The translations under genes and the position numbers were made by a program. The notes below the pieces were generated by a model. That model was not told the origin of the DNA. It was given only the letters and a program-made list of their open reading frames with translations, and did not search any database. From the NCBI RefSeq assembly GCF_019679435.2, contig NZ_CP139781.1:3100001-3164000 (forward strand): 64,000 bases of DNA, written 5' to 3'. Each line of letters starts with the position of its first letter. Position 1 is the first letter of the stretch. Origin of the DNA: Actomonas aquatica. GTDB taxonomy: Bacteria > Verrucomicrobiota > Verrucomicrobiia > Opitutales > Opitutaceae. Of the stretch, positions 42,466 to 51,468 are shown in pieces.

Positions 42466-44097
42466 TCACTCCTCCAGCCGCACGTATTTGTAGGGGTGCT
42501 TGTCCAACGGATTGGGATACCAATGCTTCACCCGCGGATCGAGGAGGTAGCCCTGCGAATAATGATAAATCGGCGCAACCGGCATCTCGCGCAGCAGGAT
42601 GGCGTCGAGCTCCTGCAGCATCGTCATGCGCTTGGCCGGATCCAACTCCGCCATCGAACGTGCGTGCAGCGTATCATATTCCTCAATACCCCAGCCGGTG
42701 CGGTTGTTGGGGTTCCCCGTGGTCATGATCTCGAGGTATTGATTCGCATCGGCGTAAACCGACACCCAACCCGATCGCGCGATCCCGTAATCAAGGTTTT
42801 TCAGCGAATCCAGATACACCTTCCACTCCTGGTTGTAGAGCGTCACGTCGATGCCCAGGTCCCGCTTCCACATCTGCTGAATCGCCTCCGCCAGCGCCCG
42901 GTGCTTCTCCGAGGTATTGTAAAGCAACTCCGCCGCCGGGAAACCTTCCCCGCCCGGATACCCTGCCTCGGCCAACAACGCCCGCGCCGCCTCGAGGTCG
43001 CGGGACACCGTTGCGATCGGCGTGAAGCCCCCCGTCCCGGGCGGCGAGAAACTGTGCGCCGGCTGCTCTCCGCCGCGCGTGATGTTCTCCACAATCGCCG
43101 TGCGATCGATCGCCATGGCCAACGCCCGCCGCACCCGCGCATCGTCAAAGGGCGGCCGCGTCACGTTGAACCGATAGTAGTAGGTGCCCCATTGCGGATC
43201 CAACCGCAGCGGCGACTCCGGCATCGCCGCGTAGGTCTCGATCTTCGTCAGCGGGACCTCGCTGGTTTTGTGCAACTGACCGCTGCGGAACATGCGCTCC
43301 TCCGTATCGATGCTCTCGATCGGGAAGAAGTGGATCTCATTGAGCGACACTACGTCGGCATCCCAGTAATGCGGATTGCGGTCCACGATGATCACCCGAT
43401 TCGGCTGCCATGATTTAAGTCGAAACGGCCCACTACTCGCCAACACGCCCGCCTTCGTCCAACCCGAACCGCGGCGGTAGGGTTCCCCCGTCGCCTCGAT
43501 CACATGCATGGGCACCGGGTTCCACGCCTCATAGGTCATGAGGGTGAGGAAATACGGCACCGGATGCTCGAGATGCACCACCAGCGTGCGCGCATCCGGT
43601 GCCTCAAAACCCACCGTCGAAAAATCCGTCGTCTCGCCGCGATTGTAGGCCACCGCGCCGCGCACGATTTCGAAGAGGTAGGCGTATTCCGCGCCGAAGC
43701 TCGGGTTAATCGCCCGCTCGTAGCCACGGATGATTTCCGGCGCTTCGATCGGCACCCCGTCCGACCACTTCGCATTCGGCTGCAGGTAAAAGGTGTAGGT
43801 CTTTCCATCCGCCGACATCTCCCAACGCTCCGCCAGGCCCGGCACCAGCGCGCCCGTCTCCGGCTCGATGTCGACCAACCCCTCGAACAGCGCGTCCATG
43901 ATATGAAACTCCGGCACGCCCGTGGAGATATGCGGATCGAGGTCCGGCGGCTCCGCGCCATTGCCGAGGTAGAGGATGCCTTCCTGCACCCCGCGATCCA
44001 CCGCGCGCTCATCGCGGGCACACCCCGCCGTGATCAGGAGAGCGCCGACCCAAACAGCCGCCAGCACCGCGATTCGCCCCAACGCTTTCATTCGCAT
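42466..44097 (-). CDS. Second OppA-like peptide-binding lipoprotein
   Basis: 543 residues, SBP family 5, with lipobox ITAGC (Cys near 25), GNGAEPPDLDPHISTGVPE, LAERWEMSADGKTYTFYLQPNAKWSDG and RRALAMAIDRTAI. It is close to the protein at 29,518-31,155 over its whole length (shared LYNQEWKVYL and PxYxYxxxxLxDPxVKxWxPNxLxxHP ends). It too has no permease or ATPase neighbours. The ATG at 44097 puts the lipoprotein signal first. Likely role: oligopeptide capture, or a sensing role through a shared transporter. Confidence 0.92.
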   Translation of the reverse strand: MRMKALGRIAVLAAVWVGALLITAGCARDERAVDRGVQEGILYLGNGAEPPDLDPHISTGVPEFHIMDALFEGLVDIEPETGALVPGLAERWEMSADGKTYTFYLQPNAKWSDGVPIEAPEIIRGYERAINPSFGAEYAYLFEIVRGAVAYNRGETTDFSTVGFEAPDARTLVVHLEHPVPYFLTLMTYEAWNPVPMHVIEATGEPYRRGSGWTKAGVLASSGPFRLKSWQPNRVIIVDRNPHYWDADVVSLNEIHFFPIESIDTEERMFRSGQLHKTSEVPLTKIETYAAMPESPLRLDPQWGTYYYRFNVTRPPFDDARVRRALAMAIDRTAIVENITRGGEQPAHSFSPPGTGGFTPIATVSRDLEAARALLAEAGYPGGEGFPAAELLYNTSEKHRALAEAIQQMWKRDLGIDVTLYNQEWKVYLDSLKNLDYGIARSGWVSVYADANQYLEIMTTGNPNNRTGWGIEEYDTLHARSMAELDPAKRMTMLQELDAILLREMPVAPIYHYSQGYLLDPRVKHWYPNPLDKHPYKYVRLEE

Positions 44098-44182
44098 GCG
44101 GGTGTTACGGTGCAATCCCGAGCCCAGTGCAATCCTGCAACGTCCGTGCCGCGACGCCCCGCCCGCGCCCACCCCGCGCCCC

Positions 44183-46450
44183 TCATGGCAACGGCTCGAT
44201 CACCTTCACCACTTCGGTCAGCCGCAGGCCGTCATCCCACCCTGCCTTGATCGCTTCATCCGGCAGTTCATGCCGATAGAAATAACGCTGCTCGAGGTCC
44301 GACTTGGCCATGACGACAAACCACTTGCCCGCGCCGTGAGCGACGCGGCTGATGATGTAACCCTGGTCGTAACCCTGCGCGATCCAGCGCTCGGGGAAAC
44401 GCACACTCGTCGTCCAACGCTGCACCCCGTAAGGCGCCTTGGCCGCCGCCGCCAGATACCACAGGCCGTTGTGGTAGGCGACATCCTGGATCCGCATGTC
44501 CCGACTCCAGATGTCCTGAATGCCCTCGCTCAGGCCGTCATCGCGCACCGATTTCCACCACTGTTTGCCCAGCGACGCCCCCCGCGCCATCAACACCGCC
44601 CACCGGCCTTCGGCCGTCACCTCAAACTCCATCAAGCCGTAGCCCTGATCCCACTTGGCCTTGATCCAATCCCGGGGAAAGGCCTCCCCCGTCTCCACGT
44701 TTTGCTCATCGTGCAACGGGCTCTTGGTGCGCACCACCAGCCAGCGGTCGCGCTCATCGTCGCGCGTCAGGTTGGTGATGTTCTGCCCTTCGCGCCAATA
44801 CCCACTCAGGTCGGCCCGCAGTTCGTCGTCCGCCCAGCCGTAAGTCTGATGCGTGTTGGACTCCGTCATCACCACCACCCAACGGCGCCGCAACTCCCGC
44901 AGGCGTTGCCCTTCCGACGAGCTCAACGACGCGACGTTTTGCAACCGCCCCAACGCCTTCAGCTCCTCGTCGTCCATGTCCAGCTGCCGCGCCGCCTGCG
45001 CCCAACTGCGCAACGCCCGCTGGTGCGGTTTCCCACTCGTTCCATCCGCCAGGCGTTGCGACTCGACCATCGCCTCCCGCGCGCTGCCTTCCTTCAGCAA
45101 CAGCGTCACGATCTGCTGCTCGATCGCCTTCTCCTGCGAGGCAAACTCCACCCGCTTGCGCGCTTCCCGGTAGTCCGCGATCGCCTCCGCATAACGACCG
45201 AGCTCCACGTTCGCCAGCGCCCGCAACTCATACAACGACGGCGCCGCCGGATCGATCAGTCCCGCGCGCGCCAGATCCTCCAATGCCGCCTCCGCGTCGC
45301 CCGCATCCAGCCGCGCCGCCCCCCGCATCAAAAAATACCGCGCGTAATCCGGATTCACCGGCACCTGCGCGATCGCCGCATCAAACGCGGCCAACGCTTC
45401 CGCCGTCGCACCATCCCCGAGCAACACCACGCCCTTCTCGTAATCGACCCGCCCCGGCAACCCGGCGTCCACGCGCCCGTCCGACGTGCCTTCTGCGGCG
45501 CCCTCCACCGTCGCGACGCGTCGCTCCACGCGTCGTCGTTGTTCAATCGCACTGAGCTGCGTCTGCGCTTCCGCCACCACACGCACATCGCCCCACTCCA
45601 CTGCCCGGGCCAACCAACCCGCCGCGTCATCCCAGCGCTCGACCATGCCGAAGTTTAACCCCGCCAGCAGCGCCACCGCCCCGTCCTCGGTCGACTCCGC
45701 CACCGTCGCATACGCCGCCGCCGCGGCGGCAAAATCACCGGCACTCTCAAGTTGCTCCGCCTGCGCCCGCGCTGTCGCCGCCTCCCGCCGCGCCGCGATC
45801 TCGTCGCGATAGACCGCCAGCTCCGCCCGCAGCTCGCCCTCCGGCGCGCGCGCCACCGCCTGCTCGGTCAAGGGCAACGCATCGTCCCAAGCCCCGTCCG
45901 CCGCCAGAACCTGCGCGGCCAGCGCCGGCGCTTCCCACCGTTCCGGCTGCAACGCCTGCGCCGCCGCCGCCTCGGCAAACGCCCCGGCCAAATCCCCCGC
46001 GCGCCACCGCGCATCCGCCCGCGCCAACAACTCCCCATACGCTTCCGCCGCGCTCGGCCGCTGCTGCAGCGCCAACAACGCGCCGCGCGCCTCCGCCGCC
46101 TTCGCATGACCCGGTGCCATGGCCAGAAAACGTTCATACCCGCGCATCGCCTCCTCGGCGTCGCCCCGTGCTTCCGCCAGGACCGCCAGATTAAACACCG
46201 GATCCGGGTAGTCCGGCCACTGCGCCTGCAACTCGACAAACGCCGCCTGCGCCGCCGCCGCGTCTCCACTTTCCAAATACGCCACCACGGCCGCCGCAAA
46301 CGCCTCCTCCGCCGCCGGCTCCACCGCCAGCGCACGACCGAAGCCGAATGTCAGCACCAACACGCCCGCCAGCCACCCCATCGCCTTCGTGCCCGCGCTC
46401 ACGCGCCCCCGCTTCATCGTTCCGTTCATCATGATTGTCGTTTCGTTCAC
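44183..46450 (-). CDS. Secreted TPR protein with C-terminal DUF7477-like repeats
   Basis: 755 residues. A signal-like segment (MGWLAGVLVLTFGFGRALA) is followed by TPR-type helical repeats (about 45-300 and 340-480, e.g. PDPVFNLAVLAEARGDAEEAMRGYERFLAMAPGH). The last 240 residues contain repeated beta units with WLVVRTK, FPRDWIKAKWDQGYGL, FPERWIAQGYDQGYI and PDEAIKAGWDDGLRL, which resemble DUF7477 repeats, also seen at the C-terminus of plant casein-kinase-like proteins. GTG at 46450 overlaps the preceding stop (GTGA). It is the last gene of a three-gene coupled operon. Function unknown; a periplasmic scaffold is likely. Confidence 0.72.
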   Translation of the reverse strand: MNETTIMMNGTMKRGRVSAGTKAMGWLAGVLVLTFGFGRALAVEPAAEEAFAAAVVAYLESGDAAAAQAAFVELQAQWPDYPDPVFNLAVLAEARGDAEEAMRGYERFLAMAPGHAKAAEARGALLALQQRPSAAEAYGELLARADARWRAGDLAGAFAEAAAAQALQPERWEAPALAAQVLAADGAWDDALPLTEQAVARAPEGELRAELAVYRDEIAARREAATARAQAEQLESAGDFAAAAAAYATVAESTEDGAVALLAGLNFGMVERWDDAAGWLARAVEWGDVRVVAEAQTQLSAIEQRRRVERRVATVEGAAEGTSDGRVDAGLPGRVDYEKGVVLLGDGATAEALAAFDAAIAQVPVNPDYARYFLMRGAARLDAGDAEAALEDLARAGLIDPAAPSLYELRALANVELGRYAEAIADYREARKRVEFASQEKAIEQQIVTLLLKEGSAREAMVESQRLADGTSGKPHQRALRSWAQAARQLDMDDEELKALGRLQNVASLSSSEGQRLRELRRRWVVVMTESNTHQTYGWADDELRADLSGYWREGQNITNLTRDDERDRWLVVRTKSPLHDEQNVETGEAFPRDWIKAKWDQGYGLMEFEVTAEGRWAVLMARGASLGKQWWKSVRDDGLSEGIQDIWSRDMRIQDVAYHNGLWYLAAAAKAPYGVQRWTTSVRFPERWIAQGYDQGYIISRVAHGAGKWFVVMAKSDLEQRYFYRHELPDEAIKAGWDDGLRLTEVVKVIEPLP

Positions 46451-48555
46451 TCGTCGTTCTCCTCCGCGTCTTCGTCCCAGCCAAAGGTCTCGGCGTAACG
46501 ATTCGCCGTGCGTTCATAAGCTTTGTAGAGCCGGTCCAGATAGTCCCGCGGCGGCGTGATGATGCGTGCCTCCGCAAACACGCGTTCCGTGTCCTGCTCG
46601 AAGCCGCTCAGTTCATCAAAGTCTTCGCCCGTGCGCTGCGTATACTCCAAGCGCGCGATGCCCTCGACCGATGCCTTCTTGGCCAGACTGCGCAACCGCG
46701 ACCGCCAGTGCAGCCGTTTCCCCGCGGCCGCCATCACGTCATTCAGCCGACTGCTCACTGTCGTGCTTTCGCTGCCGATAAAATCCTGCGCCCACTTCTC
46801 CGGCTCGCTGTTGATCACTTTACGGTAGTGCTCCCGCACCACCTCCGTGCCCCTACGCAACCGCCGCATGCCGCGCTCCCAGATCCGGTCCAGCGTGCTC
46901 GGCTCCGCGGGCGCTTGGGCCAACGCTTCCTCGCTGGCGGCGCGCCCGGTATACTGCGCCAACGCGGAGTCCACCTCCGCCCCCCAGCGCGGCGCCAGTG
47001 GCGCCTCCGCCTCGTCGTTCCACCACCGGCTCACCTTTTCGCGCGCCGTCGCCAACCGTTCCTGTATCCAATCCGCGGATGCATACTCCGCGCCCAGCCG
47101 TGATCGCGGCACCCGTTCCGCCTGGCGACGGGCGATCGCTGCCGCCTCCGCCCGCGCGACGTCACGTTGTTGCTGTTCCACGCGCGCTTGTTCCGCGGCC
47201 AGCGTCGCCGCTTCGCGTTCCTGCGCCGCCAACATTGCGGCTTCGGCCCGGCGGGCGCGTTCGCGCAAGGCTACGATGGCCGCTGACTCAACCGGCTCGG
47301 CCACCGCCGCGACCGGCTCCGGTTCCGGCGCAGGAGGCGCGGATTCCCGCTCCGGCGCCCGCACCCGCTCGGCCCCGGCCAAGCTGCGCCAGATCGTCCG
47401 CCGCTCCTCCGGCACGAGTACCGCCGCCGCACGCGCAGCGCGTTGCGCGGCGAGTTCCGCCTGACGCTCCAGTCGCTTCGCCTCGCGCAACTCCCGCTCG
47501 GCTTCCCGCTTGGCCGCCTGCTCCGCCTGCGCTGCCTGGCGCGCCTCGATCCCGCCATAAAAATTGATCCCCCAGCGCGCATGGTTGGCGTCGATCCGCC
47601 GCAGATCGATCTGGTGATCCAGCTCCCGCTCCCTCGCTTCCGCCACCCGCACCCGTTCCCGCTGCTGCTGCACCGCGCTCTTGTGCTGCTCCTCCGTGCG
47701 CGTGATGAGCTCCTGCAAGCGCTTTACCTCGGCATCACGCTCCCGCTCCAGCTTCCGCCGCGCGGTATCACGCTCGTCGATGAGCTCCGACCGGCGGGTC
47801 CGATAATCCGACAACAGTTTGGCGTGCGCCTGCTGCTGCTGCGCCACGTCTTGTTGCAACTCCGCCAACTCCCGCGAACGCCGCGCTTCCGCCTCCTGCA
47901 GCTTGGCCTTCGCCTGTTCGATCGCGCGATCAAACTCCGCGGTTTTGCGCGCGACCACTTCTGCGCTCGCCGGGATCGCCCGGCCCGAGACCTGACGCAA
48001 ATGGGACTGAAAGCTATTGCCCGTCTGATCCTCAATCTGACTCGCGGGCCGGTTGCACTGGCTGCAGTAATACCCCTCCTGCAGCTCGCGGATCCCCTGC
48101 TCCCGCAAGCGCTCCGCCTTGTCCAGGGCCTCGCGGGCGCGATCCACCCGGGCATTGATCTCGGTGGGATTCGCCGCCTTCGCCTGCAACTTCGCCAGGG
48201 CGTCTTCGCTCTTCGCGCGTTCGTCCCAGTGCTGCCGATCGAGCGTGTCGACCGCGCGATCAAAGCGGGCCGGATCAAACTCGCGCGCCCGCTCCCGCTC
48301 CAACCGCTCGCGCAGCGCCGGGGTTTCCGGACCGGTCGCCTGCAGGTCCCGCAAACGCGCGGTCGCCTGCTGCCGGGTCGCGCGAGCAGCGTTCAGCCCG
48401 CCCTGCAACTCACCAATCTGTGTCTCGATTTGCTGCAAATGCACCCGTGCCTCAGCCGCGGTTTTATACTGCGCGACCGCACTCGTCGGCAGCACGACGC
48501 ACACCGCGAGCCACCACGCCACCCGCCACCGTCTCGTATCGGCCCAGCGCATCAT
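46447..48555 (-). CDS. Secreted coiled-coil protein, middle gene of the envelope operon
   Basis: 702 residues. A signal peptide (VAWWLAVCVVLPTSAVAQ) is followed by very long, charged helices rich in Gln, Arg, Glu and Ala (about 35-340 and 345-520). A single CxxC (YYCSQCNR, about 163-170) may bind metal or form a disulfide. The C-terminal 180 residues (REHYRKVINSEPEKWAQDFIG..., ending GWDEDAEENDE) are a separate, less repetitive domain. I recognise no family. Start and stop overlap its neighbours (ATGA and GTGA), so the three proteins are probably made in step and act together. Confidence 0.7.
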   Translation of the reverse strand: MMRWADTRRWRVAWWLAVCVVLPTSAVAQYKTAAEARVHLQQIETQIGELQGGLNAARATRQQATARLRDLQATGPETPALRERLERERAREFDPARFDRAVDTLDRQHWDERAKSEDALAKLQAKAANPTEINARVDRAREALDKAERLREQGIRELQEGYYCSQCNRPASQIEDQTGNSFQSHLRQVSGRAIPASAEVVARKTAEFDRAIEQAKAKLQEAEARRSRELAELQQDVAQQQQAHAKLLSDYRTRRSELIDERDTARRKLERERDAEVKRLQELITRTEEQHKSAVQQQRERVRVAEARERELDHQIDLRRIDANHARWGINFYGGIEARQAAQAEQAAKREAERELREAKRLERQAELAAQRAARAAAVLVPEERRTIWRSLAGAERVRAPERESAPPAPEPEPVAAVAEPVESAAIVALRERARRAEAAMLAAQEREAATLAAEQARVEQQQRDVARAEAAAIARRQAERVPRSRLGAEYASADWIQERLATAREKVSRWWNDEAEAPLAPRWGAEVDSALAQYTGRAASEEALAQAPAEPSTLDRIWERGMRRLRRGTEVVREHYRKVINSEPEKWAQDFIGSESTTVSSRLNDVMAAAGKRLHWRSRLRSLAKKASVEGIARLEYTQRTGEDFDELSGFEQDTERVFAEARIITPPRDYLDRLYKAYERTANRYAETFGWDEDAEENDE

Positions 48556-49118
48556 GGTTGCCGGCGCTCCACCCGATCGATGACCGCCTGCAGCGCGCGC
48601 GACTCCTGCACCTCCGCCGCCGCGCGCACCCGCTCCGCCTCAGCGACGGCCTGCTGCCGCTGCCATTCCTGAAAGCCATAAAGCGCGCCCACTCCGCATA
48701 ACACGCCCAAGAGCCACACCGGGAAACGTCGCCGCGGCTGTGAACGAACTCGCGGCGCCGCCTGCTGCGGCTGCGCGGGCGCTGGGGCCGGTTCTGGCTT
48801 GGGCTTCGGCTGCTGCGGTGGTTTGGGCTGCACCGGTGGCGGCGGTGACGAGGGCGGCGCTTTCGGCGCGCTACCCGGCCGCTTCGCCTGCTGACGCGCT
48901 TCGGCTGCGGCGACCGCCTCCTTCTCCAGACGATCGATCGTTGCCTCCAGTTGCTGCTGGAGCTGTTGCACGCGCGTCGGCGACGGACCGGGTTCCATCT
49001 TGGCGATGCGGGCCTGCAAAAACTCGCGGGCCCGTTCGTAGACGGCCCGACGTTTCGCGGGAGTGGTCGCGCGCGAAGCCTTGAAGGCTTCCCGCAACAT
49101 CAGTTCAAAATCGTTCAT
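48552..49118 (-). CDS. Single-pass membrane protein, first gene of the envelope operon
   Basis: 188 residues. The N-terminal 75 residues are helical (FELMLREAFKASRATTPAKRRAVYERAREFLQARI, then a coiled coil LQQQLEATIDRLEKEAV). A Pro/Lys/Gln-rich linker (about 80-125) leads to one membrane segment (FPVWLLGVLCGVGALYGF, about 133-150) and a short helical tail outside. The family is not recognised. The layout suggests a cytoplasmic input linked across the inner membrane to the two secreted partners. Its stop overlaps the next start by ATGA. Confidence 0.7.
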   Translation of the reverse strand: MNDFELMLREAFKASRATTPAKRRAVYERAREFLQARIAKMEPGPSPTRVQQLQQQLEATIDRLEKEAVAAAEARQQAKRPGSAPKAPPSSPPPPVQPKPPQQPKPKPEPAPAPAQPQQAAPRVRSQPRRRFPVWLLGVLCGVGALYGFQEWQRQQAVAEAERVRAAAEVQESRALQAVIDRVERRQP

Positions 49119-49271
49119 GGAGTCGAGTCAGCGAGCGAGTTCGGCGGCAGCAGCAGGTGACATTCCCCGAAAAGGCCCCATTCACAACCATCCCGCCAAA
49201 AAGTCCCTCCGAAGCGGGACCGACTTGTCGATTTAGGGATTTCTCTGAATCGTCCCAACCCACTCCCCTCC

Positions 49272-50006
49272 ATGCGACTCTGGCACAACAAAACCGTCTG
49301 GGAAAAACTCGCCCGCGAAGACCCTTACTGGGCGGTGCTCACCCTGCCCGACACCACCGGCAACCGCTGGGAGATCGAACAGTTCTTCGCCACCGGTCGC
49401 GAAAATGTGGATACAGACCTGACCTATATCGCCGGCCAACGGCCCGATCTGCGTCGCGAACACGCCCTCGATTTCGGCTGCGGGGTCGGTCGCCTGAGTC
49501 AGGCCCTCGCCGACCATTTCGCGCAGGTCACCGGCATCGACATCGCCGCACCGATGATCGAACTCGCTCAAAAACACAATCAACACGGCGAACGTGTGCG
49601 CTACGTGCACAACCCCGCCAGCGACCTGCGCTGCCTGCCCGACGCCAGCTTCGACCTCGTTTACAGCGTGATCACCCTGCAGCACATCCCCACCGCGCTC
49701 ATCCGTGGTTACTTGCGGGAGTTCCTGCGCGTGTGCCGCCCCGGCGGTGCCATCTATTTCCAGCTCCCCGCCGAAGCCCCGGTGCAACCGTGGCGCTTTT
49801 CCTGGTATCCGCCGACCCTGTGGATGCGCTTTAAACGCTGGTTTCGCAAAGCCGCCGCCATCGATCCCGAGATGGTCATGAACGCCCTGCCCAAAGCGGA
49901 GGTCATCGCCCTGCTCGAAAAACACGGCGGCACGGTCATCGACACCCGTCCCGACCACGCCGCCGGCGACCTCGAAAGCTGGTCCTACCTCGTCACAAAA
50001 AAGTGA
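49272..50006 (+). CDS. Class I SAM-dependent methyltransferase
   Basis: 244 residues. SAM motif I is HALDFGCGVGRLSQAL (about 65-80), followed by VTGIDIAAPMIELAQ, SFDLVYSVITLQHIP and REFLRVCRPGGAIYFQ. The first 60 residues (WEKLAREDPYWAVLTLPDTTGNRW) are typical of methyltransferases acting on sugars or small natural products. The target is unknown. Divergent from the envelope operon and convergent with the deacetylase gene; copy D of the repeat element lies at its 3' end. Confidence 0.9.
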   Translation: MRLWHNKTVWEKLAREDPYWAVLTLPDTTGNRWEIEQFFATGRENVDTDLTYIAGQRPDLRREHALDFGCGVGRLSQALADHFAQVTGIDIAAPMIELAQKHNQHGERVRYVHNPASDLRCLPDASFDLVYSVITLQHIPTALIRGYLREFLRVCRPGGAIYFQLPAEAPVQPWRFSWYPPTLWMRFKRWFRKAAAIDPEMVMNALPKAEVIALLEKHGGTVIDTRPDHAAGDLESWSYLVTKK

Positions 50007-50029
50007 ACCTCCCGCCACCCAAACGACCA

Positions 50030-50159
50030 ATCTTTCTCTTTATTCTTTATCTTTCTCTTTCTCTGACGACGCAAAGCGTCGCCCAAACCGAATCATGACG
50101 CCGCGATCGGATTCCGGTCCGCGGGGATAAAGATAAAGATAAAGACGAAAGAGAAAGAA
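50030..50159. repeat. Pyrimidine/purine inverted-repeat element, copy D (reversed)
   Basis: Left arm 50,031-50,063 and right arm 50,127-50,159. Here the GACGACGCAAAGCGTCGCC motif follows the left arm, the reverse of copies A-C, so the element is in the opposite orientation. It lies between convergent genes. Confidence 0.85.
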
Positions 50160-50173
50160 CCGCTCCCGTCCCC

Positions 50174-51133
50174 TCACGGTTTTTGCGGAAACAACGCATC
50201 CCGGATCGCCCGCGAATCGATCAGGATGATGCCTTCCTCCTCGATGATGCGCCGCGTCTCCGGATCGGTCGCCCAATCAAAGTCGATCTGCCGCCAGGCC
50301 GCGCCCCAGAGCTCCTTGTTCACCGTGATCGCGCGCATCTCTTCGTCGTCGTAGGCGACATGCAACACGATCAGGTTCAGCCCCGGCTCCAGCTCGCGCA
50401 GCACGCGGTTGTAGTGCGCGGTCATACCGTCGGGGTAGGTCGCGGGCGGCGCTCCGTGAATGCTGGTGTAACCTTCGGCGTAGCCTTCGCCGGTGTGCGA
50501 GTGCAGCCGTAAGGGCAGGCCATACTCCGCGCCGATCTGCCGATAGAGCTGTAGCAACTCCGGCGTCGCCGACATCACGCCCATGTGCCCGTCGAGGTGC
50601 GTCACGTCGATGCCCTGCGCCAGCGCATGATCGATCTGCGCGCGCACCTCGCGTTCCACTTCGTCGATCTTCGCCGCGGCCGCGTAGTCGGGCACGTTGT
50701 CATGAAACACCCCTGCAGGCGTCACCAGACTCGGCACCTCATCCTTGCCCGCCAGGGGCCCCCATTTGAACGTCTCCCACTCCGCCGTGAGCGTGAGGTG
50801 CACCCCGATGTCGGCCTCCGGGTGCGCGTGTTGGTAGTTCACCACTTCGGCCACCCACGGTGTCGTCATCATCACACTGGTGGAAGTGACCACCCCGTCC
50901 TCCATCGCCCGAAAGGTCGCCATGTTTTGCGAGTGCGACAACCCGATGTCATCGCCGTGGATCACCAACAACTTCGCGTCCGCCGGATAACCGAGCCGCT
51001 CCTGAATCGTCATCGCCGCCACCGCCTCCTCGTCATGACCGTGCTCATGCGCACGGACCATCAGCGGAAACCATCCAACGAGCAACACCGCGGCGGCGAC
51101 CCGCGAAAACAGAGGGGAACGTAGGGGCAACAT
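50174..51133 (-). CDS. ChbG/YdjC-like carbohydrate deacetylase, exported
   Basis: 319 residues. A signal peptide (VAAAVLLVGWFPLMVRA) is followed by a His/Glu-rich stretch (HEHGHDEE) and the YdjC pattern: LLVIHGDDIGLSHSQN (metal Asp), DIGVHLTLTAEWE (His), THLDGHMGVM (His) and LRLHSHTGE. Family members remove acetyl groups from chito-oligosaccharides or related sugars; most are cytoplasmic, so the signal peptide is notable. The ATG at 51133 places the signal first. Confidence 0.88.
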   Translation of the reverse strand: MLPLRSPLFSRVAAAVLLVGWFPLMVRAHEHGHDEEAVAAMTIQERLGYPADAKLLVIHGDDIGLSHSQNMATFRAMEDGVVTSTSVMMTTPWVAEVVNYQHAHPEADIGVHLTLTAEWETFKWGPLAGKDEVPSLVTPAGVFHDNVPDYAAAAKIDEVEREVRAQIDHALAQGIDVTHLDGHMGVMSATPELLQLYRQIGAEYGLPLRLHSHTGEGYAEGYTSIHGAPPATYPDGMTAHYNRVLRELEPGLNLIVLHVAYDDEEMRAITVNKELWGAAWRQIDFDWATDPETRRIIEEEGIILIDSRAIRDALFPQKP

Positions 51134-51193
51134 GCCGCCAGCCTGCACGGCCGCCGCCACCTTGATGAGCCTTTTCTCGCGCTCGTTGGGGCT

Positions 51194-51468
51194 TAGGGCG
51201 TGTCTAGGAAAGCCGAGGTGCCAGCGTGAGTAGGAAAAGGGGCTCGCGCCAGGCGGCCGCGACGGAGGTGGCCCAGAGGGCCATGCCGTCGTGGGCAACG
51301 CCGCGCCAGCCCCTTTTCCCGCTCACCCTTCGGGCTGGGACGGAGTCAGAGGAGGCCGGCGTTGTCGCCGAGGGACAGTGCCCACGGGCACAGTTCCCTC
51401 GGCTCCGCCTTGCCCTCCACTGGCTGCGCTCCCAGCGATGGCTCCTCGGCTTTCCTAGACACGCCCTA
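51194..51468. mobile_element. MITE-like element with perfect 25-bp terminal inverted repeats
   Basis: TAGGGCGTGTCTAGGAAAGC... at 51,194-51,218 is the exact inverse of 51,444-51,468. Inside are two more palindromes: GTGAGTAGGAAAAGGGGCT with AGCCCCTTTTCCCGCTCAC (near 51,225-51,244 and 51,312-51,332), and GAGGGACAGTGCCC with GGGCACAGTTCCCTC (near 51,369-51,402). At 275 bp it is too short for a transposase. The flanks TTAG/CTAG would fit an IS5-type YTAR target. Its right end supplies the stop codon of the thioesterase gene. It fills most of the spacer from 51,134. Confidence 0.8.
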
